Source: Brachypodius melanocephalos (Eukaryota > Chordata > Aves > Passeriformes > Pycnonotidae). From it: a stretch of 64,000 nt of DNA. The DNA lies in NCBI GenBank assembly GCA_013398615.1, contig VZSR01001685.1, positions 1,897,874 through 1,961,873 of the forward strand. The letters are read 5' to 3'. The notes under the pieces were generated by a model. It did not search any database. It was given only the letters and a program-made list of their open reading frames with translations, and had not been told where the DNA came from. Of the stretch, positions 1 through 10,889 are shown piece after piece (position 1 is the first letter of the stretch; the number at the start of each line of letters is the position of its first letter). The position numbers and the translations under genes are program-made.

Positions 1-241
1 AAAATAAAATTTAATATGCTATAGTTGTGCCACTAATTGCTCTTTATACAAAACTGTGTTTTATTTAAAAAACCAGGAAAACTCAGCTACTAGACATTAT
101 GGATAAATTGGTTTGTTTTTATTATTGTTGACTTGCTTTTTTTTTTAATAGAAATAGACTGCGGCCACTAAGTCTTAAGAGTTCAATCAAAATTTGATCA
201 CAAACCAAGAAAACTTGCTTTGTATTATCTCAATTATTGAA
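1..241. other. AT-rich left edge, nothing recognised
   Basis: This short stretch is AT-rich with T and A runs and no credible coding frame. The CR1 fragment that starts near 242 may begin somewhat earlier in too decayed a form to see, because LINE sequence upstream of that point would encode the endonuclease. Confidence 0.6.
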
Positions 242-1281
242 AGCCTTGGCTGCAGTGATCAGAAGAGTGTGGACTTTGGGATCCTTATGAACGCTGAAGG
301 TTATTTCTAAGACAAAATTTCTGGGCTTAGAAGAGAAAACTTCAGCTTGTGCAGAATTCATTTGGGAGGGATTCTGCAGGAAGCTTCCATGGAGAATAAA
401 GGAGTTACTGGGTACTGAAAGCTTTTCAGGAGCACTTTTCTGGAAGCATAAAAACAGTTCATCCTCTTTAAGGTAAGGGAAAGCAGGAAAAGCAAGACAC
501 TCCCTTGGCTTAACTGCAATCATCTGAGTCTGCTCAAATGCAAAAAAAGAACCATGCCAGAGATGATAAAGTGCACAAAAACATTTTGAGAACTACGAGG
601 ACATTACCAGGGTATGCAGAGATGGAGTTAGAAATGCAACCCCTCAGCTCAAATTGAAATTGGCCAGAGAAGTCAAAAAATACAAGAAAGGTTCTTTAGG
701 TATGTAAATAACAATCAAAATCAGAAGGAAAATATTAACCTGATGTCAAAAAGGAGCTCTAGAAAGGTGGATGTCCTCAACAATCTCTTTGCCTCTGCCT
801 GTTGGCTTCGTGGCTTTGGGAACAAAAGTCCAGGCTGATGAAAACACAGAGCCACTGTCAGTGAAGAATGGTTTCGTGTGAAGGACTACATGAGCAGGGC
901 TCCTAGAAACTGATGAGCCCTGACTCTGTCTACTCAAGGGTGTTAAGGGAGCTGGCTGACACAATTGCCAGGCCACTCTCCACAATCTTTGAGAGGTCAA
1001 GGAGGTTAGGGGATGTCCTAGAAGAATAGGAGGCTAGTGTCATTGACAAGAATGTCTCGAAAGAGGATCCGGGGAATTACAGATCCATCAAGCTTGCTTC
1101 ATCCCAGGGACAGTTATGGGATGAATGCTCCTGGAAGTTCTCAAAAGTCAGATGAAGCAGGGGATTGGGAAAAGCCAGCATAGGTTCACCAAGGGCAAAT
1201 CGTGCTTGTCAGACTCAGTCTCCTGCTACAACAATTTAACCTGTTTGGTTCATGTAGGGTGAGTAGTGGACGTTGTCTACA
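242..1281 (+). mobile_element. Decayed internal fragment of CR1 LINE ORF2 (endonuclease end to reverse transcriptase)
   Basis: Translating the + strand gives pieces of CR1 ORF2 in family order. S-L-G-C-S-D from the endonuclease C-terminus is at 242-259. C-R-D-G-V-R of the linker starts at 615. V-L-R-E-L-A-D at the start of the reverse transcriptase is at 940-960. D-P-G-N-Y-R is at 1066-1083, a degenerate F-T-K-G-K-S block follows near 1180-1200, and D-V-V-Y is at 1269-1280. These pieces lie in all three frames and are separated by stops, so the copy is dead. In CR1 elements this protein nicks the target and reverse transcribes the LINE RNA. The fragment lacks the catalytic part of the reverse transcriptase and the 3' tail, and similarity ends abruptly after 1281. 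The open frames at 230-523 and 746-1000 on the minus strand are antisense shadows of this element. The divergence suggests an old insertion. Exact ends are uncertain. Confidence 0.8.
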
Positions 1282-4200
1282 CAGTTATATCCACTTAAAC
1301 CCTTTAAATAACATATTCTTTAATTAACCACACAAGTTGTTTAATTGTAATATTTCTTTCTTTTGTAGAGTGGCTTTAACTCTTTTTCATGCTCTTTGTT
1401 TCCCTATATATTTTGTGTGTGTTACAATGAAGTTTATTCTTCGAAATCTTGAATATGAAGAGCTTTTTAAGAGACTTTCTTTTTCTTTGTATTTATACAT
1501 AACCTTTAAAAAATCTTTCTTCAATGGCCTGCCTTTAAAGCATTTATATCTAGATTTAATCTTTTTTCCAGGAACATTTTCCACAAGTCACATTATTGTT
1601 CACATTAGATTAAAAATTTAAGAAATTTGAAAGTTTTGGGGACCATAAGATGTCACTAGAGGATGGCAATATGTTCTCTCATATTTTTTTAAGATCAAAA
1701 ACCACAACAAATTGGAAAAGCCTCTTCTCACGATGGGATGCAATAATACTTTCATAACCTCAGAAGTGAAGGGAGCTGGAGGTTTGTTGTTTTTGGTGTT
1801 ACAGAAAAACCTAACAACACAGACAAAAAAAGAGTCCGCACCCCAGTTATTCCAAAACCATTTGGCTCTGAATAATGCAATCTCAATTATAATAACTTAG
1901 TCAGGCAGTCCAGCAGTTTAACAGATGAGCACAGCTATTATACAAGAAGAAAGAAAAGACAACAACCCTAAACCCAGCCTTCTGACTAAGAAGACTGAGT
2001 CGTGTCACTCCTGACAGTAATTTTTCAATGCTCTGCTACATACAGCAAACCATTCTGTGCTTAGTTGACATTTGGGAATTACAAAAAAGCCAATCCAGCA
2101 GCTATGGTCTTGAGTCGTACATTTTAGTCACTGTTTATTGCAAGAATTTCAGCTCATAATAATTTTAAACAGCTCATGTACACCATGTTCCTAATGATCA
2201 AATGCTTAATTAAAAAACAAACAAACAAACAAAAAAAAACCCAAAAAAACTTTACATTTTTTTTTAAGTGCTCAGTGTTTTATTATGAGCTCCAGCATAC
2301 AAAAGAATATCACTCTGGGGCTTTTATAGTGGGAAATCAAGGATTTAGGCCTATGCTAACTGAAAACTCAAGAAGCATAATTGATTTTGCAAGCCACATA
2401 AGGTTGTCTATTGCTCACTATCTGAGAGCCTTTAGTAAGCCAACAAAACACCACAATCCAAGACAGATAAAATTTTGGCTCTTCCCTTGGGAAGAGATAC
2501 ACTTACAAAATATTGACATGGATTTTTCTTAATGTGTTCAAACAGTTCCCTATACATTACACATGAGAATTTCTCAACACTACTAGAAATGTATTCCCAC
2601 ATACAGCTTATGTAAAAAAGAACAAAATCCTCTAAATCAGAGGTGTAGATTACAGTCCTTTTAGTGCTGTGCATGTTTAAGAAAGGTCTTTAGCTTTTTG
2701 AAAGGGAATTGGAATTATGAGAAAGTTAATGGATGTTGTAGATAATTCCTTTACAAATGAACAATTTCAACCTCAAAATAAGTAAAATTTGAGAACATTC
2801 GACAAGTGTTACAAAAAGATTTGTTGACGAAGGTATCAGCTTATGACAAGAAGGTCTGTAGTCAGTAAGGACACACAGTCCTCCAATGTGAAAATTTCAC
2901 TTTTCCTAAACTATCTTTTTCAACACAGCTCAGGCAGGCTGTGGAGGCCATGCTGTACTTTGATTGGAGTAAGCATGAAAATCTTATGTAAAATTCTTTT
3001 CCTCCATAGCTTTATTTCCTACAGATAATATGACAGAAAACATTCAGCTTGTTTTCCCAAACACTAACTGAATCCAAAAACTTCAGAGGAATTGGTTCTT
3101 GCCTCTGTGTTCATCAAAAGAAAAGAGAGTGAAAAGGATGCAGAAAGATTTAGCCATTTACATTGTTTGAAAGCATTTGAAATCTATAGTGAGAATTTTC
3201 ACATATAATCTATTATTTTATCTCAAATGGGTCTCTTCATCAGTATTTTTCTAAAGGCTAAAATGAAGGAGCTTTGAAGATGATCTGCTTCATCAAAAGG
3301 GACACAATACAGACTGGCATAGTGTGTATTTCTTGTTTTTCTCTTAGTCACCACAACACCTCTTAAACATGCTTCCAGTTAAAGCTACTAGTTAAATTAT
3401 GAACTACAGCCAAACCTCTGATTAATGTTTTTCATGGAGCACCAGCATATGAAAACCTCTCTGTTTATTTATTTAATTAATTTGCTGGCAAGTAACTCCA
3501 TTGCAGTAGAGATAAATTCAAAATGAATATGTACTGTTTTGTGATTGAAAAATATGACCAATGGCTGTAGAAGTGAGCATTTTTCTATATCTGATATATT
3601 ATGACAATTACTAATTGCAAAGTAAGTGATTTCCTATACTTGAATACTCATGTAGATGGTGATTTGGCAGACAGAAAATATTACCATACTGAGACTGGAG
3701 AAATGCACTGAAGTAGGAGCTCAAGTATTTGGGGGTTATTTTTGAGTTTTACAGCTGGGACAACAAATTGCTGATCTGAGTAGAGCAAAGTAGCAACCCA
3801 ATCCATCATTTCCTGATGGCAATCCTCATTACTGAGCTGTGCAAGGTGATAGGAACACAGGAAATTCCAGAGTACAACACATTTTAAAGAAACAGGTATT
3901 GTTTAAGAACGTGGGTAGCTCCTAACTGGATACAATTAAAATGAAAATTCCAGTTAAAATCTTCTCTCCAGATATGTTTATAAAAACATAAATCTTATTT
4001 AACTAATGATGTGGAGCTGAATGGCAGAAATACAGTGTATATTAACTCATTATATTTAGTATGATCCTGTCTGAGGCTGTTATTAACAGATTACATTTGA
4101 TTGTCAGTGTTATTTTTCTGAAATGTTGCATGACATCATATTCACCTCTAGCCCTAGGACCCATTCATAACACTTTTTGAGTTCCAGTATTAATTTCCAC

Positions 4201-5174
4201 CCTTATCAGCTCTCAGTTTTCTAAAGGACCTAACCTTGGGTTACAGTTTCTTTTGCAAACCTAATTCTTTATTTCTTTGCTTTCTGCAGTTTTAAGCTTC
4301 ATTTTTTATTCTAATTTTGACATTAATAACTTCTCAGTATTTTTAGCTATAACTTCTATAGTAAAATGCAACACTGTGAAGAAATTGGTTGTTGTAACTC
4401 TCATTATAAATTCAGGCTGAAAGTCCATCAAGTTTTGCTTCAATTCACATTAAAAAACCACAGCTTTCAGGTTCATGGCTACTCTAATCAGAGAGCAAGA
4501 TAAATAAAACAAGATACAAAAGAAAAGAAAAAAGATTCCTCTCAGCTAGAGAGATGATACGATGTGAGAATGAAAGTGAATTCAGGACAATATTTCATAA
4601 AAAATAAAACCAGAATCATAGTAGAAATCATCATCATAATAATAGAACCCTACAGCATCACCTGAAAAATTCCATAGAAATACTTATTTGCATCTTTCTG
4701 ATGGAAGGGATTCCAAACTAGATTTCCATACTAGATAGCTATTTGTTAACAACCTTTGCAATGACACAAATAACACCGTAGGATTAAATCTCCTATTGAT
4801 ACGTGATGTAGAACTGCACCTACTGTCAGATGTCCAAATGTCAGTTTGTTTTCTGTTTTTCCCTTTTTCATTGTGGAAGCATAGTTGGAAGGTACTAGAA
4901 GAAAGTTTTTCTTCCATAGTCTTTCAATTTTCTCCACTTTGCAAGTGCAAATATTCTGTATGAATTATTTAGAGGACTGCATAGTCATAAATAAGAAATG
5001 CCAAAGCAAAGTAAGGTTATCCAGCTATAAATATGATAGTAGTGTTCAAATATCTGGCTGGGTGTAAAATTCGGATGTCAGGTCTTTCTCTATAGAAAGT
5101 AAGGACTGTTCCAAAATAGCATACCGCTTGCTTGAATCAATGTATAAACCACTTCTCATTTGTCATTAACATAT
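1282..5174. other. Long intergenic stretch, no gene recognised
   Basis: This is AT-rich DNA with no frame longer than about 118 codons. That frame (2176-2532 +) begins in an A-rich run and encodes lysine and asparagine repeats, so I do not read it as a gene. A short CAAA-type A-rich tract lies at about 2211-2250. No LINE, LTR or RNA gene was recognised. Confidence 0.6.
2211..2250. repeat. A-rich (CAAA)n low-complexity tract
   Basis: Runs of A are interrupted by single C at four-base spacing and then by longer A runs. The tract could be the eroded A-rich tail of a retrotransposed sequence, but nothing recognisable precedes it. Confidence 0.6.
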
Positions 5175-5211
5175 TGTTGTGGTTTGAAAGCAAAACAAGT
5201 GAGAGGCTCCA
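5175..5211. mobile_element. Possible LTR edge running into an assembly gap
   Basis: The 37 bases before the gap begin TGTTGTGGTTTG and continue with an A/G-rich segment. TGTTGTGGTTT is how several avian retroviral LTRs read at one terminus when reverse complemented, and the sequence breaks off at the gap just where a repeat would continue. This is recognition from memory on a very short match. It could equally be unique sequence. Confidence 0.3.
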
Positions 5212-5311
5212 NNNNNNNNNNNNNNNNNNNNNNNNNNNNNNNNNNNNNNNNNNNNNNNNNNNNNNNNNNNNNNNNNNNNNNNNNNNNNNNNNNNNNNNNN
5301 NNNNNNNNNNN
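5212..5311. other. Assembly gap, exactly 100 N
   Basis: A run of 100 unknown bases. The round number is the usual placeholder for a gap of unknown size, so the true missing length may be far from 100. Open frames drawn through it are artefacts. Confidence 0.98.
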
Positions 5312-7913
5312 GAATACTTTGTGCTAATCCTATACTACAATCCAGGACACATATGTCTTGAACCACCATGTAACTAGAACCTTTCTCTTTAGTGTGAACT
5401 ATTATTTATCAACAAAATTCAAATTGGTCTATGTACATGCTTAGACAAAATCTGACTTGATGTGGAAGAATACTGACTGATGAAAATCTCCAGTTTACTT
5501 TTACATTACTATTTATTCCATGTTCCCTTTCTCAGCAAAAATTTCCACCAACCCGAGTTTCCTGCCATTGTTTTATGTTCTGTGTAGCCCTCCTGAGCAT
5601 GATGCATTGCCTGTTAAGTAAAGCAAAAGTTCTGAATATTAGGTGAGAGAACTGTGATTGGCAGCAGTGAGGCCTCAATTAGCCCTGTATCATATCCATC
5701 TATTACACTCCCAGAGGAAAGATTTTTGTTCTCCAAAAATCTGTGCTCCCAGTTTTGTTCCAAATGACAAGTGGGTTTTGCAATTGTTGAGAAGCATAAA
5801 AATCAGGAAATTAGATAGTTGGAGATTACAGCTTTTGAAATCTCAGTTCAAGGAGGACAACTCTGCTTGAAATCTCCCCCTGCTGAACAGATCAACTGCG
5901 TTTTAACAACTGATATCTCCCTATTAGCTCCTCTCTTTTCTCAGGCTTGTTCCTGGATAAAAAAGTCCTTTGCCAGAATGCACATTCCTTCTGTGTAGGG
6001 GGACAGTGGGGGTAGCTTTTGTACAGTACATTTGCATTTAAATTGCTGCTGTGGAATATGAGGAACACATTGTTATTTAAGTTTTTTTTTTTTTTTTATT
6101 AAAGACTCATACTATCAATATTCATTTGTTGTGCTTCCTTCATTATTAGCACAGCAATACAGTGAGTTAATTAGTCATTTTAATAAAATATGACTGTTCC
6201 CTAAAAGACAGTTATTAAGCAGAAAATTGCATCTTATCAGCAAAATAGTGGCTTTTCTTCCTGTGAATTTATTTTTACAAATTGATTTGTCACTATAAAG
6301 ATTATTAGATTACTTTCCTCATGCTTTTCCTTTATTTTTGCTAAAATTGAACAGCCGTCATTTTTCCAATCCACACTTCATGGTTTATTAAGAATCTTTA
6401 ATAGAAATAACATTTTTACTCATTAGTTATGTATGTTCATTGAATGCTGATGTGAAAATGTGACTTCTGCTTTATGAAATCAGCAGAACTTGACTATAAT
6501 TAACACTTCAGTGCATGCATTAAGAGGGCATTTTCCTTCTTTCCAGTTTCCTGAAACAAACTTATATTGGGCATTAGATCAATCTTCACTTATTCTGATG
6601 AATATTGCCAAGAATTAGGAAGTACCAGCACTTTAATAATGCACCTTTAAATTTTGATGACAATACTGCAGAGTGTTTCTCATCACTTAAGTTTGACCAG
6701 TTTTTTATGTGTCTTTAAAAATAAAATATTGGAAGGAAAATACTGACAATACACTAAGACTAACCAGAATGGCCACCATAGTCATATCTCTTTGCCCAGA
6801 ATTTGTCTTACTTCTAACCTTGCATTTAGATTAAGGACTGCCGATTACCTATGAATAGTTGTTATGAATTTTATTTCTGCTTAAAGCTATTATCAAATAA
6901 TAAATTGTACATCCCATCCTACACAACCAAACTTTTCCCTGTCTACAATGCTATATTCTTTATATTTCCATGTCAATATTCAGAATCTAGGGGTGGAGGG
7001 AAGAGAAGTATTAAGGCAAAATATAAACCACAGATAATAATTATATCGAGTACCTGCTTTTGTATTCTTACTTTAATTTCAGGAAAGAAGTCTTCAAATT
7101 TTAATTTAATCAGTTTAGCAATATTCATCTTTTTTTTTCCTTCCCCCCCTTGCTTTTTCATTGTTTTCTGTGTTCTACAATTTCAACAAGGATGTCTATA
7201 ACCACTTGCTGAGAAGCAATGATACAAAAAAACCCACAAGAACATTTTGCTATAGAAAGTAGATATAAAATGCAAAATATCACCAGTTCAAATGAATTTA
7301 GGAAGATATTTTGTCAAAGAGTTTGGCTGCACATGTAGGTTTATAAAGCCTTCCATTCCCAACCTAGTCACTAATTATGTCAGTCACAAAACACATTCTA
7401 AACTTCAGTATAGAAGTTATGCAGAATTCTGCCTTGCATGTTTTGTGACAATAGCAAGGAATTCAACACTAATTCAAAACATTATTTACTGTTGTTTTAA
7501 AGATATATTGAAAAAAATTGAAATAAAATAATTTTGAGGTTAAAATATGGCTCATTCCTCTCTACAGTGTCTGTTAACCATGTCCCAGAATTAACAGAGT
7601 TTCCCTGAGCATATATATGTATGGGACTTTTGTGAAAATATAAATGAGATACACAAGTTAAACTGACCTTATTTTAATTCTTTACTTCCTCAAGAGAAAA
7701 AATACATTGACTTAATCATCAGTAGTCTAAATATAACCTTATAAACCTAACAAGAGGTTGTCATGATGAAAAAGTTTACTAAAGTTTCTGATAAAGAAAT
7801 AAATTCAAAGCTTATGGAAAACTTCAGTTTATTGCCATCTCACTTTTGCAGCACATTTTCTTGTGGAAATTATTATAAAATATTAAAGCAATAGTGACAA
7901 CTAGATTTCACAT
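5312..7913. other. Intergenic stretch, no gene recognised
   Basis: AT-rich sequence with frequent stops. It holds a 16-base T run at 6082-6097 and a C-rich/T-rich patch near 7128-7150. The longest open frame (6851-7201 +, 116 codons) is low-complexity and hydrophobic, with no recognisable family, and it has an antisense partner of similar length. I do not call it. Confidence 0.6.
6082..6097. repeat. Poly-T run, 16 bases
   Basis: Sixteen consecutive T. It may be the complement of a poly-A tail, but no retrocopy was recognised on its left side. Confidence 0.85.
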
Positions 7914-8335
7914 CATAGAATCATAGTCTTTTCAGATTAGTAGATAACAATATACACAGAAACAGAATGGGTGGGGTTGGAACGAACCGTAAAGGTCATT
8001 TAGATCCAACCTTGCTGTATTGGGCAGAGACAGCTTCCAGAAAGACCAGATTGCTCAGAGTTGCATCCAGTCTGATCTTGAACATTCCCAGGGATGGGGT
8101 ATCCACTAGTTATCCGGGCAACCTTTTCCAGTGCCTAGAAATTCTTACAGTAAAGGATTTCCTCCTAATATCTAATGTAAATCCATCCTCTTCCAGTTTA
8201 AAGACATTCCTCCTTGTCCTATCATTGCATGGCTTTTGTAAAAAGTCCCTGTCCAGTTTTCCAGCAGTATCTCTTTAGGTACTGGAGTGCTGCTATAAGG
8301 TCTCTGTGGACCTTCATCTTCTGAAGGTTGAAGAT
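7914..8335 (-). mobile_element. CR1 LINE 3' end (3' UTR with octamer tail)
   Basis: Read on the minus strand, this is the standard CR1 3' region. The + strand shows CATAGAATCATAG (complement of the octamer tail) at 7914-7926, then GGGGTTGGAACG at 7973-7984, TTGCTCAGAG, GATGGGGT, CCAGTGCCTAGAAAT and TTCCTCCTAATATC in family order, ending in a decayed segment near 8335. The tail is separated from the GGTTGGAAC block by about 45 bases that do not look like CR1, so there is probably a small insertion or a second tail at 7927-7970. The copy is 5'-truncated, as most CR1 copies are. The open frame at 7967-8278 on + is antisense to it and is not a gene. Confidence 0.88.
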
Positions 8336-10731
8336 ATTTCCTGAGATATAATATCCTCTACATTTTAAAATTATACTATACTATCTCTTATTAACTTTAT
8401 ACACAAGGAGCTGGTTTTTACTTAGCAGCAAATATTAAGAAATTTTATTACACCATTCACAGAGTGAAAGGAAGGAAATTTACAGGCAGTATTTCACGAC
8501 TGCCTGAGAAGAACAGATGGTAGCTGCACACAGATGCTGCTGAAGGCAGATGACTACTCCACTTTCTTGAAGTAAACAATAATCTAATTACTGACAATGG
8601 TTTGTCATTGTAATAGGAGCAAACAGTAAAATAAAAATTGTAGTATCATAATTTTCAGGAGCAGATGCATGCTCTAATCAAACTAAACAATACTAACTAT
8701 TACATGTAAATTTTAATAGCATTACTATTGACAAAATATAAGCTGAATTGATAGAACAGCAGCTAAAAAGAAATATTTTTTTCCCATCAAGTAGCTGACA
8801 GGAAAAGATGCTATATGTTTTAAAAGGACACAAAAATACATACCTTAAAAAAAGACCCATACCAAGTATGACTATATATTGTCATACTCTAAAAATTATG
8901 ATTACAGATGAAGGACAATACAGATTTTTATTGCAGAGAACAGAAATATAGATATCTAATAGGAAACAAGACTAGAAAATTAAATCAATTACATTAGGAA
9001 GTAATGTATAAGAACACATCATTCTCGGGGTATTTATTACTCAGCAAATAAATCAGAAAGGCTAACAGAGATTTTGCACACTATTTACTGGAAATACAAA
9101 AGTACTTGATGTTTGCCCTTTTTTTATTTTTTTTCCATTGTCAGGTAAATTTCTAAGTAAAAATATAAGTCCAGTGGTGATATACAAATTGTCTTCTAGC
9201 CCACTAAGCTCATACAGGCTCAGTGCCCATTTGTTTCTTTTGAAATATGAATTAATTTAATAGTTAATAATTTGAGTTATTAAAAAAAAAACCTCACAAA
9301 AAAACCCCAACAAAAAAACCAACAAACAATGACTCCAGACCCTTCCTCCATGATTGTGGAAGTTTTATAAGCAAAAGGACAAGGAAAGGACATTATTTTG
9401 TTTGTGTTTGTTGCTTTGAATATTTGTTCTGTTGTGTTTTCTCCTTCAGTTTGCCATGCTTTGACTGACAGGAGCAATTGACATAAAAATGTAACTAAGT
9501 ATTTGATCAATCTGCTCTCAGTGCTCAATTCCCATTTCAAGAGCATCCATACTTATGAAAAATGAGTACTATGACATTCAGCTCTTCACTTTTGGTACCT
9601 CAATAATAACTCCTCTTATTAATTTTGAATGACAGCCTCTAATGAAGGGTAACTCCATTAAAATGGAATTGTAAATGAGTTTACCTATGAAATCCATTTA
9701 ATCATTTTGCAGATGGAACATTTATTCTTGGACCATAGGGAAAAATGATACAGTAAGCATCCATGATTCAGACAGCTGCAGAAATGTTGTCTGTTTGTTT
9801 TGACTGCAAGGTAATTGTTTTGTTCAGAACACAAACTTCAGAATTTTATTTTTTTGTCCTCTTGAGAGATGAATTCACTTTGGCACTGAGAATGTATATT
9901 GACCATAGAAAAGTCTAAACAGAGACACTGTGTATCTAGTCTCTTGTAACAGCCCTAGTCCTGATAGGAAAAAATACAGCTTGCCAATTCCTTCAGTGCT
10001 AGAGCCAAATATCCTTCTTCCTGACTGTAACAGAGACAGTATTAGCCCATTATGTGGTATCAGGCATCAGCTTCTAAGTTTGAGAGTTTCTTATAAAAGA
10101 GGGAACTTATATTTCACTCTTGCATCTTGTGGAAATAATGGAGCCACGTCTTTCACTTTATCAAAGATTTTTCTTCTTATTTTATAGCACTGGGCTTGGA
10201 AGCCTTACAATGATTCATACTTTTGGTATATTTAATGAACAGTTGTCCTAACCAATATGAAACCAGTGCAAAACAGAATATCAAAATTATTTATATAAGA
10301 ATTAAGAGGTCTTGAATAAATAAAAAGTAATATTAAAAGAAGAAATAAGTAGATGAAAAAATGCAGAACATAAAAAATAAACTTAGGATGAGATTATGAT
10401 TGACAAGGTTTAAAGAAGCTCCTGAGCTGAGCCAAAAATACATTTCTTTGACTAAATCAATGGCATTATACTTGCTTAAAATAGATATGACTTTATCCAT
10501 TTCATTTACTCTCTTCCAATTTTTGAGAATCCTCTCAAGAACTTTGCTTTATTATCATAGAACTAGTGCAAATATACAGAGAGACGGTGTCTCAGAAGCA
10601 CACTGTGTTTGTTTCCTCAGACAATATTTACTAATCATTTATTAAACAGTAATGTTATCATATATTGTGTTTAGGATTGTGACTCTTGTTGAACTCACAC
10701 AAAGTTCCAAAAAAAAGAGGATTCCAAAAAA
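8336..10731. other. Intergenic stretch, no gene recognised
   Basis: AT-rich sequence with a low-complexity A/C tract at about 9281-9328 (AAAACC-like units). The open frame at 9930-10187 on + has no recognisable family. Just before the next CR1, a 17-base unit is duplicated in tandem at 10705-10738. Confidence 0.6.
9281..9328. repeat. A/C-rich low-complexity tract
   Basis: Repeated A runs broken by C or CC. The minus-strand open frame 9280-9546 ends in phenylalanine and tryptophan runs because of this tract, so it is not a credible protein. Confidence 0.65.
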
Positions 10732-10738
10732 AGAGGAG
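10705..10738. repeat. Tandem duplication of a 17-base unit
   Basis: A unit beginning TTCCAAAAAAA and ending AGAGGA starts at 10705 and again at 10722, with one base of difference. The second copy runs into the left end of the CR1 fragment at 10732, so the duplication may have formed at the insertion junction. Confidence 0.7.
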
Positions 10739-10889
10739 AAGTTGTGGCATCTCTGCTGCTGGAAACATCCAAAGCATTGATTGGCTCTGAGCAACCATAT
10801 TTACCCTTGAAGTCAACTCTTTGAGCACAGGGTTGGGCTGGATCTCTTCCTTTTCTTAGGTCCTTTTCAACCTAAATTATTGTGACTCC
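10732..10889 (+). mobile_element. CR1 LINE 3' UTR fragment
   Basis: In + orientation the sequence keeps the CR1 order: GAGAAGTTGTGGCATCTCTG, a decayed TTCAAA/CAACTGGA-like segment, GAGCACAGGGTTGGGCTGGA at about 10825-10844, then TCCTTTTCAACCT and a degenerate ATTCTGTGATTC-like end near 10889. It is about 158 bases long and highly diverged, consistent with an old 5'-truncated copy. It contains no coding part. Confidence 0.8.

Noticed and set aside
2176..2532. 118-codon open frame on +
   Set aside because: Starts in a (CAAA)n tract, giving lysine/asparagine/glutamine repeats. The rest has no recognisable motif.
5132..5377. Open frames spanning the 100-N gap (also those at 52896-53295)
   Set aside because: The unknown bases were read through as X. 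The frames have no sequence support across the gap.
6851..7201. 116-codon open frame on +
   Set aside because: Low-complexity and phenylalanine-rich from T runs, with an antisense frame over the same bases and no family.
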